A stretch of DNA of 64,000 nucleotides, from assembly GCA_030603385.1 (NCBI GenBank), contig JAUVXW010000009.1, positions 1 to 64,000 of the forward strand, in the 5' to 3' direction. The stretch is from Promethearchaeota archaeon (GTDB taxonomy: Archaea > Asgardarchaeota > Lokiarchaeia > Sigyniarchaeales > SOKP01). Made by a program: the position numbers and the translations under genes. Shown here piece by piece: positions 56,157-64,000 of the stretch. Every line of letters begins with the position of its first letter. The stretch's first letter is position 1. Under the pieces are notes generated by a model. It saw only the letters and a list, made by a program, of their open reading frames with translations. It did not search any database and had not been told where the DNA came from.

Positions 56157-57166
56157 TAATCACGTAACCCCCTACCAGTTAATTTTAAGAATATATCTTC
56201 AAGTGAATCTTCCCTAAAGTGTAAGGCTTTAAATGATTCTATCTCTCTTAGAATTTCTCGCTTAAAAGTCATAACTCCTCCAGTAAAGGAGATAATTAAC
56301 TTATTGTTATCCATTTCTGAGATTTTTTTCACATTGGTTATTCGTTCTAACTTACTTTTAGCTTGGATAAGTTCATCTCTTGAAGAAAAACTAAATTCAA
56401 GAATATTACCATTACTTGAACTACTTTTTAATTCTTCTAAGGTTCCAAAAGCAATGATTTTACCAAGATCCATAATCGCAATATGATCACTTAGTGCATC
56501 GGCCTCTAGCATATCATGAGTAGTAAGGATGATTGTCACTCCTGTATTTTTAAGGTCCTTGATAAAATCCCATACAAGTCGTCTTGCTTGAGGATCTAGA
56601 CCGGCGGTTGGTTCATCAAGAAATAGAATTTGTGGTTGATGAATAAGGCTCATTACAAGATTTAATCGTCGTTTCATTCCCCCAGAAAAAGTTTTAGCAG
56701 GCTTTTTTCTTCCTGCAATATTCATTTTCTCTAACAGAGTATTCGTCCGTTTTTTTATGTCAACAGGGTCCATTCCATGCATACGACCAACAAATTCTAC
56801 ATTATCCTCTGCTGTTAAGGCTTTAAAAATAACGTTTTCTTGAGGACATACACCAATAAGTGGTTTAATTTTATTTTTTTCTTTTATTAGACTATAATCT
56901 TTGATTCTTGCATCTCCATTCGTAGGTTTTAATACTGTGGTAAGCATTCTAATTGTTGTAGATTTCCCCGCTCCATTAGGACCTAAAAGTGAAAATAATT
57001 CACCTTTACGAATTTTAAGACTAATACCATCAACTGCTTTAATACCATTGAACGACTTTTCTAGATCTTGAACTTCGATGATAAATTCAGTTGAGTATTT
57101 ATTCTCATAGAATTGATTAGGATCTGAATATTTCATTTGTGCTTCTTCTTTTATTGATACATTCAT
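56156..57166 (-). CDS. ABC transporter ATP-binding protein
   Basis: About 336 residues from ATG 57166 (TTG 57211 is upstream without a ribosome-binding site). Walker A LLGPNGAGKSTTIR, signature KTFSGGMKRRLN, Walker B ILFLDEPTAGLD, and the LTTHDMLEADALSD switch region. DrrA/CcmA-type, with a ~90-residue C-terminal addition. It energises the permease at 55350-56156. Confidence 0.92.
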   Translation of the reverse strand: MNVSIKEEAQMKYSDPNQFYENKYSTEFIIEVQDLEKSFNGIKAVDGISLKIRKGELFSLLGPNGAGKSTTIRMLTTVLKPTNGDARIKDYSLIKEKNKIKPLIGVCPQENVIFKALTAEDNVEFVGRMHGMDPVDIKKRTNTLLEKMNIAGRKKPAKTFSGGMKRRLNLVMSLIHQPQILFLDEPTAGLDPQARRLVWDFIKDLKNTGVTIILTTHDMLEADALSDHIAIMDLGKIIAFGTLEELKSSSSNGNILEFSFSSRDELIQAKSKLERITNVKKISEMDNNKLIISFTGGVMTFKREILREIESFKALHFREDSLEDIFLKLTGRGLRD

Positions 57167-57293
57167 ATTTAAAATCAAAATTAGTTTGAATAAATTTCTT
57201 CCGTAGACCAATTTTTGTTATAAACAAGCTAAAAAACCTACCAAAAATGGGTTAAAGCATAATGATTAAAAATTTTTGAATCTTTTTTGTAGT

Positions 57294-57773
57294 ATGACTA
57301 GAATTGTAATGATTACAAGTAAAGGGGAAATAAATCTTAACTTATTTGATGAAGATGCTCCAATGACTATTGCTAGTTTCTTATTTCTAGCAAAACAAGG
57401 TTATTATAATGGTCTAAAATTTCATCGAGTTATACCGGATTTTATGATACAAGGTGGATGCCCACTAGGTACTGGAACAGGCGGACCAAAACAAAAAGGT
57501 ATTGCATCATTTCCATTTGAAGGGAAAAACATAAATTACCCTTTTAATGATGAATTCCAATCAGGAAGAAAATTCGATAAACCGGGGTTATTAGCAATGG
57601 CGAATGCGGGGAAAAATACAAATGGGTCACAATTCTTTATCACACATGTCCCAACTCAACATCTTAATAATAACCACACTATTTTTGGAGAGGTTGTAGA
57701 TCCTATAGCTGATCAAGGAGTTGTAAACTCAATTGCTCAAGGAGATACAATAAAAGAAATCAGAATAATATAG
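57294..57773 (+). CDS. Cyclophilin-type peptidyl-prolyl isomerase
   Basis: About 159 residues from ATG 57294. FHRVIPDFMIQGGCPLGTGTGG, FSMANAGKNTNGSQFFITHVP-like block (LLAMANAGKNTNGSQFFITH) and HTIFGEVVDPIA are all present, including the catalytic Arg/Gln/Phe region. Cytosolic protein-folding helper. The TTG at 57276 is not needed. Confidence 0.93.
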   Translation: MTRIVMITSKGEINLNLFDEDAPMTIASFLFLAKQGYYNGLKFHRVIPDFMIQGGCPLGTGTGGPKQKGIASFPFEGKNINYPFNDEFQSGRKFDKPGLLAMANAGKNTNGSQFFITHVPTQHLNNNHTIFGEVVDPIADQGVVNSIAQGDTIKEIRII

Positions 57774-57935
57774 ATATCGAGTTAAAGGATATCTTTTTAA
57801 TTTTTTTTAAAGTCCTTACATTCTTTTTGATATATATCTTAAATAGTAAACTAAAAGTTTATAGAGTTTATCAACATTAATATATTTGAAAAAACTAATT
57901 TTCTAATGAAATTAAACTGATTGGATTCTGAAGTT

Positions 57936-59396
57936 ATGAATAGAGATTTAAAGGATTTAATTAATACAGTTGAAAAAGAAACTAAATCACGATCAGAATT
58001 AGAAGCTACCATCAACTCTTTAAAGGAAGATATTAATCGTTTGAAATTTACAATAAAAGAACAACATTTATTGATCGAAGAACAGGGAGATCAAATTAGC
58101 TTCGCTCAAAGTGATTTACCAAGTGAATTTAATATTTTAAAGGAAATGATTACATCTCAAAGGAAAGATTTAATAAAAAGAGATGAAAATATCGATAAGC
58201 TAAATGATAAAATTGATATATTAGCATCTCAAATAGAAAAACCTAAAAATGGGACTTTTGAGATACAAAACGATGACTTATTAGAAGCTCAAGAACTGAT
58301 ACTGAAATTATCTGAAGAAAGTGAAGAATATAGAAATCAAATTGAAGATTTGAAAAATCAACTTGAATCTATAGAATCAGAAAAGGTTGATCTTGAAGAA
58401 ACTGACAAGGTACAAACAGAAGAAAACGAAGAAATAGTGAATATAAAGCGATTGAACTTTCAATTAATGGAACAAAATGGTTTATTACGTGTTGAAATAG
58501 AATCTTTAAAAGCAAAAATGCAAAAAAGAATCCAAGAAGCGAGATCAGAAGAATTGGAATTAGCTAACAGAAAAATTGAAGATTTAACTTCAGAAATAGA
58601 TTCTTTAAACGCCCAAATGCAGGAAAGAATCGAAAAAGTGAGTTCAGAAGAATTAGAATTAGCCAACAGAAAAATTGAGGCTTTAACCTCAGAAATAGAT
58701 TCTTTAAACGCTCAAATGCAGGAAAGAATCGAAAAAGTGAGTTCAGAAGAATTGGAATTAGCTAGCAGAAAAATTGAGGATTTAACCTCAGAAATAGAGG
58801 ATTATGATACCCAATTAAAGTTCTTACAAAGAGAACTAGAAAAACCAATTGAACCTGCAATAATTTCCACGGAGGATGCATTAGAATTTGCTGAGATGAA
58901 GGAACAATATGAAAATGTAAAATCTGAATTATTGAAATATCAAGAAGAAAATGAACTCCTAAATAATAAATTATCAGAATTAGAATCTCACAATATCGAA
59001 TTGATTGATATAGAAAGTTCTACTAATTCAATTGCTTATGATTTTCCAGAGCACTTCCAAATTTCTCTTTTTAAAAGAATGTATAAACTTTTAGATGATA
59101 ATAACAAAAAAGGTGTTATAAACACACTTATTAAAGATTTAAATAGCAAAAATAATGAAATTAAAAGAAGCGCTATAAAAATATTAAGCGAAATAAAAGA
59201 TAAAAAGGTTTATGATGCATTTTTAGAATTAATTCATGATGATGATTGGTTAATTAGATATAATCTTATTAAAGCTTTAAGTAAATTTGATTTTGAATCA
59301 GAAGAGTTTAAGGAATTATTGAAAAGGCTTTCAAAAGATGCAGATGTAGACGTTAGAGAGCTTGCTGTTAAAATGTTTAATGAGATTTCTAAATAA
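57936..59396 (+). CDS. Long coiled-coil protein with C-terminal HEAT-like repeats
   Basis: About 486 residues from ATG 57936 (TTG 57921 also possible). Heptad coiled coil for ~350 residues with a near-perfect 33-residue tandem repeat (SEELELANRKIEDLTSEIDS ...), then HEAT-like helical pairs (NNEIKRSAIKILSEIKDKKV, DDWLIRYNLIKAL, DADVDVRELAVKMF). Predicted scaffold or filament protein, unknown partner. Confidence 0.75.
   Translation: MNRDLKDLINTVEKETKSRSELEATINSLKEDINRLKFTIKEQHLLIEEQGDQISFAQSDLPSEFNILKEMITSQRKDLIKRDENIDKLNDKIDILASQIEKPKNGTFEIQNDDLLEAQELILKLSEESEEYRNQIEDLKNQLESIESEKVDLEETDKVQTEENEEIVNIKRLNFQLMEQNGLLRVEIESLKAKMQKRIQEARSEELELANRKIEDLTSEIDSLNAQMQERIEKVSSEELELANRKIEALTSEIDSLNAQMQERIEKVSSEELELASRKIEDLTSEIEDYDTQLKFLQRELEKPIEPAIISTEDALEFAEMKEQYENVKSELLKYQEENELLNNKLSELESHNIELIDIESSTNSIAYDFPEHFQISLFKRMYKLLDDNNKKGVINTLIKDLNSKNNEIKRSAIKILSEIKDKKVYDAFLELIHDDDWLIRYNLIKALSKFDFESEEFKELLKRLSKDADVDVRELAVKMFNEISK
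58540..58800 (+). repeat. 99-bp coding tandem repeat (nearly three copies)
   Basis: Repeated unit encoding ELANRKIEDLTSEIDSLN and QMQERIEKVSS, near-identical at DNA level in the second and third copies, so recently duplicated. Confidence 0.8.
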
Positions 59397-59419
59397 TATG
59401 AATTATTTGATTTATTACT

Positions 59420-60163
59420 TTAGGATATATAACTTTTTGTTCTCTTTCTAGATAGATGGTCAGCTAAATATAGCGGTTCTGGTTGCCGATGTCTTTTAGT
59501 TGTAATTAAACAAATTTTAAGAGCAATGTCAATAGTGGTTTTATAGCCTACACTTATGAAAACTGGCTTTGAACCATCATTTAAACAGATAACATATCCT
59601 AACAATTCGTTTGAAGAATCTTCATCAACATTTTCTGGATCTTTTGCCCATACTGGTGCTTTATTACCCTTAATTTTCTGAATTTCATTCTTATTAAAAT
59701 ATCCGATATAAGGATTTTTCGCAATGCCTATAGTAGGAATATTTAAAGCAAAGCCAAGATGAACTGCTTCTCCAAACCTCCTAGGATGAATCTTCCCATG
59801 ACCGTCACACATTATAAGGTCTGGGCTACTTGGAAGTTTTGCAATTGCTTTAAATAATAATTTGCATTCTCGGAATCCTAGAAAGCCTGATTTATATGGA
59901 AAACTGATGAGATCTTGAGCGAAATAATGTTTTTCTTCTTTATTCTGTTCTAGATTCCAGAGTACGGCACACGAGACTCCATTTTCTTTATTTTCGTCGT
60001 AAAAATAAGAAATATCTACTCCAGCAATAGTCTTTATTGGCTTAATGTCGCTAATATACTCCTCTTTTCTTATACTCTTAATTTTGTTTTGATATTTAAT
60101 TTGAATTAATTCTGCTTGCTCAAATGAGTAGTTATTTCTTAATAATTCTTCTTTAAATATCAT
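59420..60163 (-). CDS. nfi: Endonuclease V
   Basis: Cuts near deoxyinosine. 247 residues: IAGVDISYFYDENKENGVSC, the conserved FPYKSGFLGFRE, LIMCDGHGKIHPRRFGEAVHLGF, and IGIAKNPYIGYF. Metal aspartates are present in GVDIS and CDGHG. Start ATG 60163 overlaps the upstream oxidoreductase gene end by 11 bases. Confidence 0.93.
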   Translation of the reverse strand: MIFKEELLRNNYSFEQAELIQIKYQNKIKSIRKEEYISDIKPIKTIAGVDISYFYDENKENGVSCAVLWNLEQNKEEKHYFAQDLISFPYKSGFLGFRECKLLFKAIAKLPSSPDLIMCDGHGKIHPRRFGEAVHLGFALNIPTIGIAKNPYIGYFNKNEIQKIKGNKAPVWAKDPENVDEDSSNELLGYVICLNDGSKPVFISVGYKTTIDIALKICLITTKRHRQPEPLYLADHLSRKRTKSYIS

Positions 60164-61232
60164 TCAAGTTAATAACTTTATTAGTATTTGAGGATTTATA
60201 GATTCCAAAAATTGTTTTCATGGTATTTAAGTTGTCTTTCCCACTACTAAAGGGTTCTTTATCATTTTGACAACTATCAACAAAATGAATAATTTCGTTG
60301 ATAAATGGATCATTACCTACTAATGTATTAGAAATTGGTTTTATTGGAATAAATTCTCCTTTCTGAGAAGTTCTTCCATCGTTATCTAATTTTCTAGATG
60401 ATATTACAGCACTACCGATTTGATAATGAGCTTTATTTAATGGAGGAGGATTTGAATAAATAGTTCCAGAATCACCATAGATCAGGTATTTTATATTCCA
60501 AGGAGTTCTTCCAATAGAAAAACTAGCGAAGATGTTTCCAATTGCGCCTGATTTGAATTCTAATGTAGCACTCGAGAAATCTTCAGCACCATTAATGAAT
60601 AATGGGTTCATAGTTTTACAGATACCACTTACCTTTTTCACATCCCCAAGAAAATATCTTAAAAGATCTATTAAATGTATTGAGAGAGTAATTAAAACAC
60701 CTCCACCAGCACGATTGCCATCAAACATCCAATGATCGTGAGGTAATATCAATGATTGCTTAAGAATAGAATTTCCTTGAGCAGCGCGAATTGAACCAAG
60801 TTCTTCATTTTGTATGAGACTTAATACTCCTTGAGATGATGGTAGATATCGAAGAACTTGTGCGATCATAAAATTAACACCAGCTTTTTCAGTTGCTTTA
60901 ACCATATCTCGGCAATCCTGCAATGTACAAGCCATTGGTTTCTCAAGTAATATATGTTTTCCTGCTTCAGCTGCGATAATGGTTTGAAATTTATGTTGAT
61001 CATGGATAGTACATATATCAACGGCATCAATATCTTCTTCTTTTAGCATTTTCTCAAAATCATTGTAAATAGCACTAATTTTTGCGGTTTTAGCAAATAA
61101 TTTTACTGCTTCTTGTCGGATATCACAAACAGCAGTTAATTGAACCTTATCAGGGAATTTAAGATAAGCGGGTAAATGGGCATATGCCATTGCTCCAGCT
61201 CCTATCAACCCTACTTTGATAGGTTTTGAAAT
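60153..61232 (-). CDS. Gfo/Idh/MocA family oxidoreductase, ATT start
   Basis: 359 residues from ATT 61232. Rossmann start KPIKVGLIGAGAMAYAHLPAY, the EKPMACTLQDCRDMV loop with the catalytic lysine, and GGGVLITLSIHLIDLLRYFLG. The nearest conventional start, TTG at 61208, would cut off KPIKVGL, the first Rossmann strand. The ATT lies 7 bases after GGTGA, which overlaps the TGA stop of the upstream acetoacetate-decarboxylase-like gene. Sugar or inositol dehydrogenase-like; substrate unknown. Confidence 0.87.
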   Translation of the reverse strand: MSKPIKVGLIGAGAMAYAHLPAYLKFPDKVQLTAVCDIRQEAVKLFAKTAKISAIYNDFEKMLKEEDIDAVDICTIHDQHKFQTIIAAEAGKHILLEKPMACTLQDCRDMVKATEKAGVNFMIAQVLRYLPSSQGVLSLIQNEELGSIRAAQGNSILKQSLILPHDHWMFDGNRAGGGVLITLSIHLIDLLRYFLGDVKKVSGICKTMNPLFINGAEDFSSATLEFKSGAIGNIFASFSIGRTPWNIKYLIYGDSGTIYSNPPPLNKAHYQIGSAVISSRKLDNDGRTSQKGEFIPIKPISNTLVGNDPFINEIIHFVDSCQNDKEPFSSGKDNLNTMKTIFGIYKSSNTNKVINLNDI

Positions 61233-61239
61233 AGTAATG

Positions 61240-61244
61240 TCACC
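61240..61244 (-). promoter_or_regulatory. GGTGA overlapping a stop, before ATT start
   Basis: The TGA stop of the upstream gene is part of the ribosome-binding motif, seven bases before ATT 61232-61230. This is a translational-coupling layout. Confidence 0.6.
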
Positions 61245-62067
61245 GTTTTAAAAAGATTTTTTTTATTACCGAGTCCCCAAGAGGTACATATCTTTGAAAC
61301 ACTCCTGGAATACTTAATGTTTCAGGGATTAGATCCGCCCAACGTTGCTTCCTATCGACGGTAACTTTAACTGATCCTTGAATCCTTTCTTGAACGCTTA
61401 TAGGACCATATGAAAATATTAGCACTATACCCTTTCTTAAAGGATGAACAACTGCCATGTTATTAATTCCCCATGCGTTTCCTGGGGGTATAATAACGTC
61501 GCTTTCGTTTATAGATGGATTTGGAGTAATCTCAAGGGCTATATGCGTAACTCCTTTATCTAAAACTAGGGTTTTTTCTTTTGTGACTGTTATATCAAAA
61601 ATACGTTTGGGAAATCCCCAATCAACACCCATTTCCATCATCAACCATGTTTCAACTGGCATACTCAACACGAACCAAGTTTCTTCACCATCAGGGCATA
61701 TCCCCTTGATCATTACCATACTTTCATTATAGCGTGTTATTGAATTTCCAGTGTTATAATCAACCGTAACTAAAGATACAATAGGGTGCTCTGGCATGAT
61801 AAGATGTTTCGGTAGGAGTGATTGGTAAAGTTCAATATTAATAGGTTTAAAGGCAGCGAAAATACCATTTGTGCCTAAATCTCCACCGACTTTTACGGTT
61901 TTAGGATTAATTGTTGATTTACTCCTTGATCCATAGCCCCAATTGATGAGTTCTTTAATGTCATCATTTTTCACGAAATTACGTACACGTTGGATGATCA
62001 TACCACTATAATAAGCGTGTTCGACCTCATTTTTCGGACCAATTCCTCTATTTCTTGACTCTGTCAT
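61240..62067 (-). CDS. Acetoacetate decarboxylase family protein
   Basis: About 275 residues from ATG 62067 (ATG 62094 possible). The family active-site segment WGFPKRIFDITV keeps the first lysine but has arginine in place of the second. Other conserved parts: MPEHPIVSLVTVDYNTG and INNMAVVHPLRKG. Diverged from the 5349-6089 copy, so probably a different substrate. First gene of a three-gene unit with the oxidoreductase and endonuclease V. Confidence 0.82.
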   Translation of the reverse strand: MTESRNRGIGPKNEVEHAYYSGMIIQRVRNFVKNDDIKELINWGYGSRSKSTINPKTVKVGGDLGTNGIFAAFKPINIELYQSLLPKHLIMPEHPIVSLVTVDYNTGNSITRYNESMVMIKGICPDGEETWFVLSMPVETWLMMEMGVDWGFPKRIFDITVTKEKTLVLDKGVTHIALEITPNPSINESDVIIPPGNAWGINNMAVVHPLRKGIVLIFSYGPISVQERIQGSVKVTVDRKQRWADLIPETLSIPGVFQRYVPLGDSVIKKIFLKR

Positions 62068-62246
62068 AATGATCAATAATTGTCCAATATACATAAATTG
62101 TTTTCATAATTATTAAAAACTAATTATAATAATAAATCCTATTTTGTTATAATTTTAAATGGGCTTGTTCTGAATAATAACCATGAAATTCAAATCAAAG
62201 AAATTCTTAATTGAAGTAAGTTAAAAAAAAACTACGTTTGATATCG

Positions 62247-63050
62247 ATGAAAATAGCCGTCTCAGGAAAAGGTGGGGTTGGAAAAACTCTTATAGCTGGT
62301 ACGTTGGCAAGAATGTTTGCTAAAGATGGATTTAATGTGTTAGCCATCGACAACGATTCTGCTATGAACCTAAGTTATACTCTTGGTATTGATTCAGAAA
62401 CTAAAGAAAAAATTGTTCCAATCTCAGAAATGAAAAAACTAATTGAAGAGAGAATAGCTGTCAACGGGGCGGGACCTGGAGTATATAACATTAATCCTAA
62501 AGTTTCAGATATTCCAGATAGATATAAAATATCAGGTCCGGATGGCTTACAACTTCTAGTACTTGGTTCAATTGAGGAACCTGCAACAGGATGTCTTTGT
62601 CCTGAAAATGCGTTAATAAGAACATTATTGTATAATTTGTTTGTTAAAAGAGAAGAAGTTATTATCGTCGATTTTGAAGCGGGATTAGAACATTTAGGAC
62701 GAGGAACAGCTAAAGGTATTGATGTAATGCTTGTAATAACAGAACCTTCCCAAAAATCATTAGATCTTTGCAACAAAATTATAGACTTATCAAAAAAATT
62801 AGGTGTTAATAATATTTATCTAATCGCAAATAAAATAACTGATGATACTCAAAGAGATATTATTAACAAACGAATTGAAGATTGGGAGGTACCTCTTTAC
62901 CATTCAATTCCTTTTGATTTTGAAATAGGAAAAGCCGATTTGAATGGAGAATCCCCCATAGATTTTAATCAAGATTCTCAAGGTATACAAGCCATTAAAA
63001 ATCTCTACTCTAAATTAAAAAAATTGAAAAAAGAAATTATCGATTTATAG
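62247..63050 (+). CDS. cooC: CooC-type nickel-insertion ATPase
   Basis: About 267 residues. SIMIBI P-loop KIAVSGKGGVGKTLIAGTLA, NDSAMNLSYTLG, the metal-binding CxC in ATGCLCPEN, IIVDFEAGLEHLGRGTAKGID, and LIANKITD. CooC-like proteins load nickel into CO dehydrogenase/acetyl-CoA synthase. Fits a Wood-Ljungdahl metabolism. ATG 62247; TTG 62238 is less likely. Confidence 0.9.
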   Translation: MKIAVSGKGGVGKTLIAGTLARMFAKDGFNVLAIDNDSAMNLSYTLGIDSETKEKIVPISEMKKLIEERIAVNGAGPGVYNINPKVSDIPDRYKISGPDGLQLLVLGSIEEPATGCLCPENALIRTLLYNLFVKREEVIIVDFEAGLEHLGRGTAKGIDVMLVITEPSQKSLDLCNKIIDLSKKLGVNNIYLIANKITDDTQRDIINKRIEDWEVPLYHSIPFDFEIGKADLNGESPIDFNQDSQGIQAIKNLYSKLKKLKKEIIDL

Positions 63051-63088
63051 TTCTCCATAGATTTATTTTTAATTCTATAAATCTTAAG

Positions 63089-63331
63089 TTATAGCATCTC
63101 GGATAAATCTAAATCTTGTTCTTCTGCAAGTTCCTTCCACTGTTCTATTGACTCTAATGCATCTTTTTCATCCATCATTTCAATTGCATAACCTGCATGG
63201 ACAATAACGAATTTCCCAACCTCTGGATCTTGAATTAAAGCTATAATTACTTTTTGTTTGATACCATCAAAATCTATTAATGCTGAATTTCCATCGATTT
63301 TCAAGATTTTTCCTGGTATGGCTAGACACAT
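63089..63331 (-). CDS. hypC: HypC/HupF hydrogenase maturation chaperone
   Basis: 80 residues starting MCLAIPGKILKIDGN, whose N-terminal cysteine carries the iron-ligand assembly intermediate in [NiFe]-hydrogenase maturation, with DFDGIKQKV and VGKFVIVHAGYAIEMMDE. Convergent with cooC. Confidence 0.93.
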   Translation of the reverse strand: MCLAIPGKILKIDGNSALIDFDGIKQKVIIALIQDPEVGKFVIVHAGYAIEMMDEKDALESIEQWKELAEEQDLDLSEML

Positions 63332-63499
63332 ATTAAATCAGTTTGGAACTTTATTTTATACACATTTGATAATATATAAAACCAAATAAAATTATTGATT
63401 CATTTTCAAAAGAGAACCATTTATTTTTAAGTATAATGAAAACAATATATTTCTAATACATTAGCTTAAAAATTCATTAAATAAAATACGTGAAGAAAA

Positions 63500-64000
63500 A
63501 TGTTCTTGGATAGATTTAAAAAATTTCCTAAAAATAGAATCTTGTACCTTATAACAATAGCAGGTTTCTTGATCGTTCTATTAGTAGAAATATTCGTATT
63601 TATACCTATTGAAGCTACTGTCTCTGGGTATGGTATCTTGGATTATGAGTTTGCTTGGACTTCAAGCCGAGTCGAAATTATTTTTTCTGTGTGGGGTACT
63701 GATGGAATAGATAATCAACTAATGGCAATATATTGGGACTTCTTATTTATTGTTGGCTATGTTTCATTGGCTTTTGGTTTAATAATCATAGTATTACGGA
63801 GATCAAATAGCAAAATCGAGACTATTGGATCTTTTATGGCTATAACACCCTTTTTAACAGGAATTTTTGACGTAATTGAGAATGTATTTTTAATAACAAT
63901 GGCTAATACTCCGACTTCTGTTTCAAATCCTCAACCTTTAATAGCCTCTTTAAGCGCAACGCTGAAATTTGGTCTCTTATTTGCTGCAATAATATATTTC
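63500..64000 (+). CDS. Multi-pass membrane protein, 3' end outside the window
   Basis: Frame runs from ATG 63500 to the right edge (167 codons). Four hydrophobic helices (ILYLITIAGFLIVLLVEIFV, YWDFLFIVGYVSLAFGLIII, IGSFMAITPFLTGIFDVIE, LKFGLLFAAIIYF). Not recognised beyond being a membrane protein. It is the only gene on the right edge. Confidence 0.65.
   Translation, partial: MFLDRFKKFPKNRILYLITIAGFLIVLLVEIFVFIPIEATVSGYGILDYEFAWTSSRVEIIFSVWGTDGIDNQLMAIYWDFLFIVGYVSLAFGLIIIVLRRSNSKIETIGSFMAITPFLTGIFDVIENVFLITMANTPTSVSNPQPLIASLSATLKFGLLFAAIIYF

Noticed and set aside
58540..58800. CRISPR or mobile repeat
   Set aside because: In-frame coiled-coil repeat within a single gene.
1..64000. tRNA or rRNA genes
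   Set aside because: I scanned the gaps for TTC-arm (GGTTCRAATCC) motifs and cloverleaf-sized GC-rich blocks and saw none; a tRNA scan would confirm.

Overview
The window is AT-rich chromosomal DNA from an archaeon, most likely an Asgard archaeon (Promethearchaeota, Lokiarchaeia-like). The evidence is a TATA-binding protein, a UPF0147 protein, an Ogg2-type glycosylase and an eL13-like ribosomal protein next to an unusual load of eukaryote-like parts. These are six small GTPases of Ras/Rab and Arf/Rag type, several fused to longin-like or roadblock-like domains, free roadblock/longin proteins and a large surface protein with a roadblock-like cytoplasmic tail. I assign the lineage from gene content only; no rRNA or tRNA gene was seen.

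Layout. 1-7.6 kb: 5'-truncated PLP enzyme (KBL/AONS family), methyltransferase, pyruvate-kinase-C-like protein, a GPH-type transporter with a broken N terminus, a QueG-like Fe-S protein, a stand-alone AsnC ligand-binding domain with an acetoacetate-decarboxylase-like protein, and a seven-repeat surface beta-propeller. 7.7-13.4 kb: membrane proteins, a Rab-like GTPase, nitroreductase, two tandem longin-GTPase paralogs and UPF0147. 13.5-20 kb: PEP synthase, macro-domain protein, YkgJ protein, TBP and an archaeosortase-like protein. 20-28 kb: MtrH-like methyltransferase, longin-Arf-roadblock GTPase, a threonine-synthesis cluster (PurM-like ATPase, ACT protein, homoserine dehydrogenase, SLOG protein, threonine synthase) and an Arf-like GTPase. 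28.5-45 kb: zinc-ribbon/roadblock protein, PD-(D/E)XK nuclease, NrdD-like protein without glycyl-radical end, second longin-Arf-roadblock GTPase, transglutaminase, longin/winged-helix protein, eL13-HhH fusion, Trm9-like methyltransferase, an unknown helical protein, a second YkgJ protein and the 1389-residue surface protein. 45-64 kb: Ogg2, aminotransferase, ADP-forming acetyl-CoA synthetase with a BioD/DRTGG partner, esterase, ribbon-helix-helix protein, ABC-2 transporter, cyclophilin, coiled-coil/HEAT protein, endonuclease V operon, CooC and HypC.

Metabolically, the PEP synthase, ADP-forming acetyl-CoA synthetase, MtrH-like protein, CooC and HypC fit an anaerobe using Wood-Ljungdahl/hydrogenase chemistry with acetyl-CoA-linked ATP formation. 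The archaeosortase-like enzyme and the surface protein with a C-terminal IPGF-hydrophobic-basic tail look like a sorting enzyme and a substrate.

The most notable observation is that at least four genes here have conserved N-termini that can only be reached if translation begins at an ATT codon, each with a Shine-Dalgarno-like motif 5-7 bases upstream. The second is a 33-base in-frame, hairpin-forming insert with two stop codons in the first membrane helix of the GPH transporter. Others are longin-GTPase-roadblock polypeptides in several arrangements, a possible receptor with a roadblock-like tail, and a PurM/ThiL-like gene that could supply the missing homoserine kinase step.
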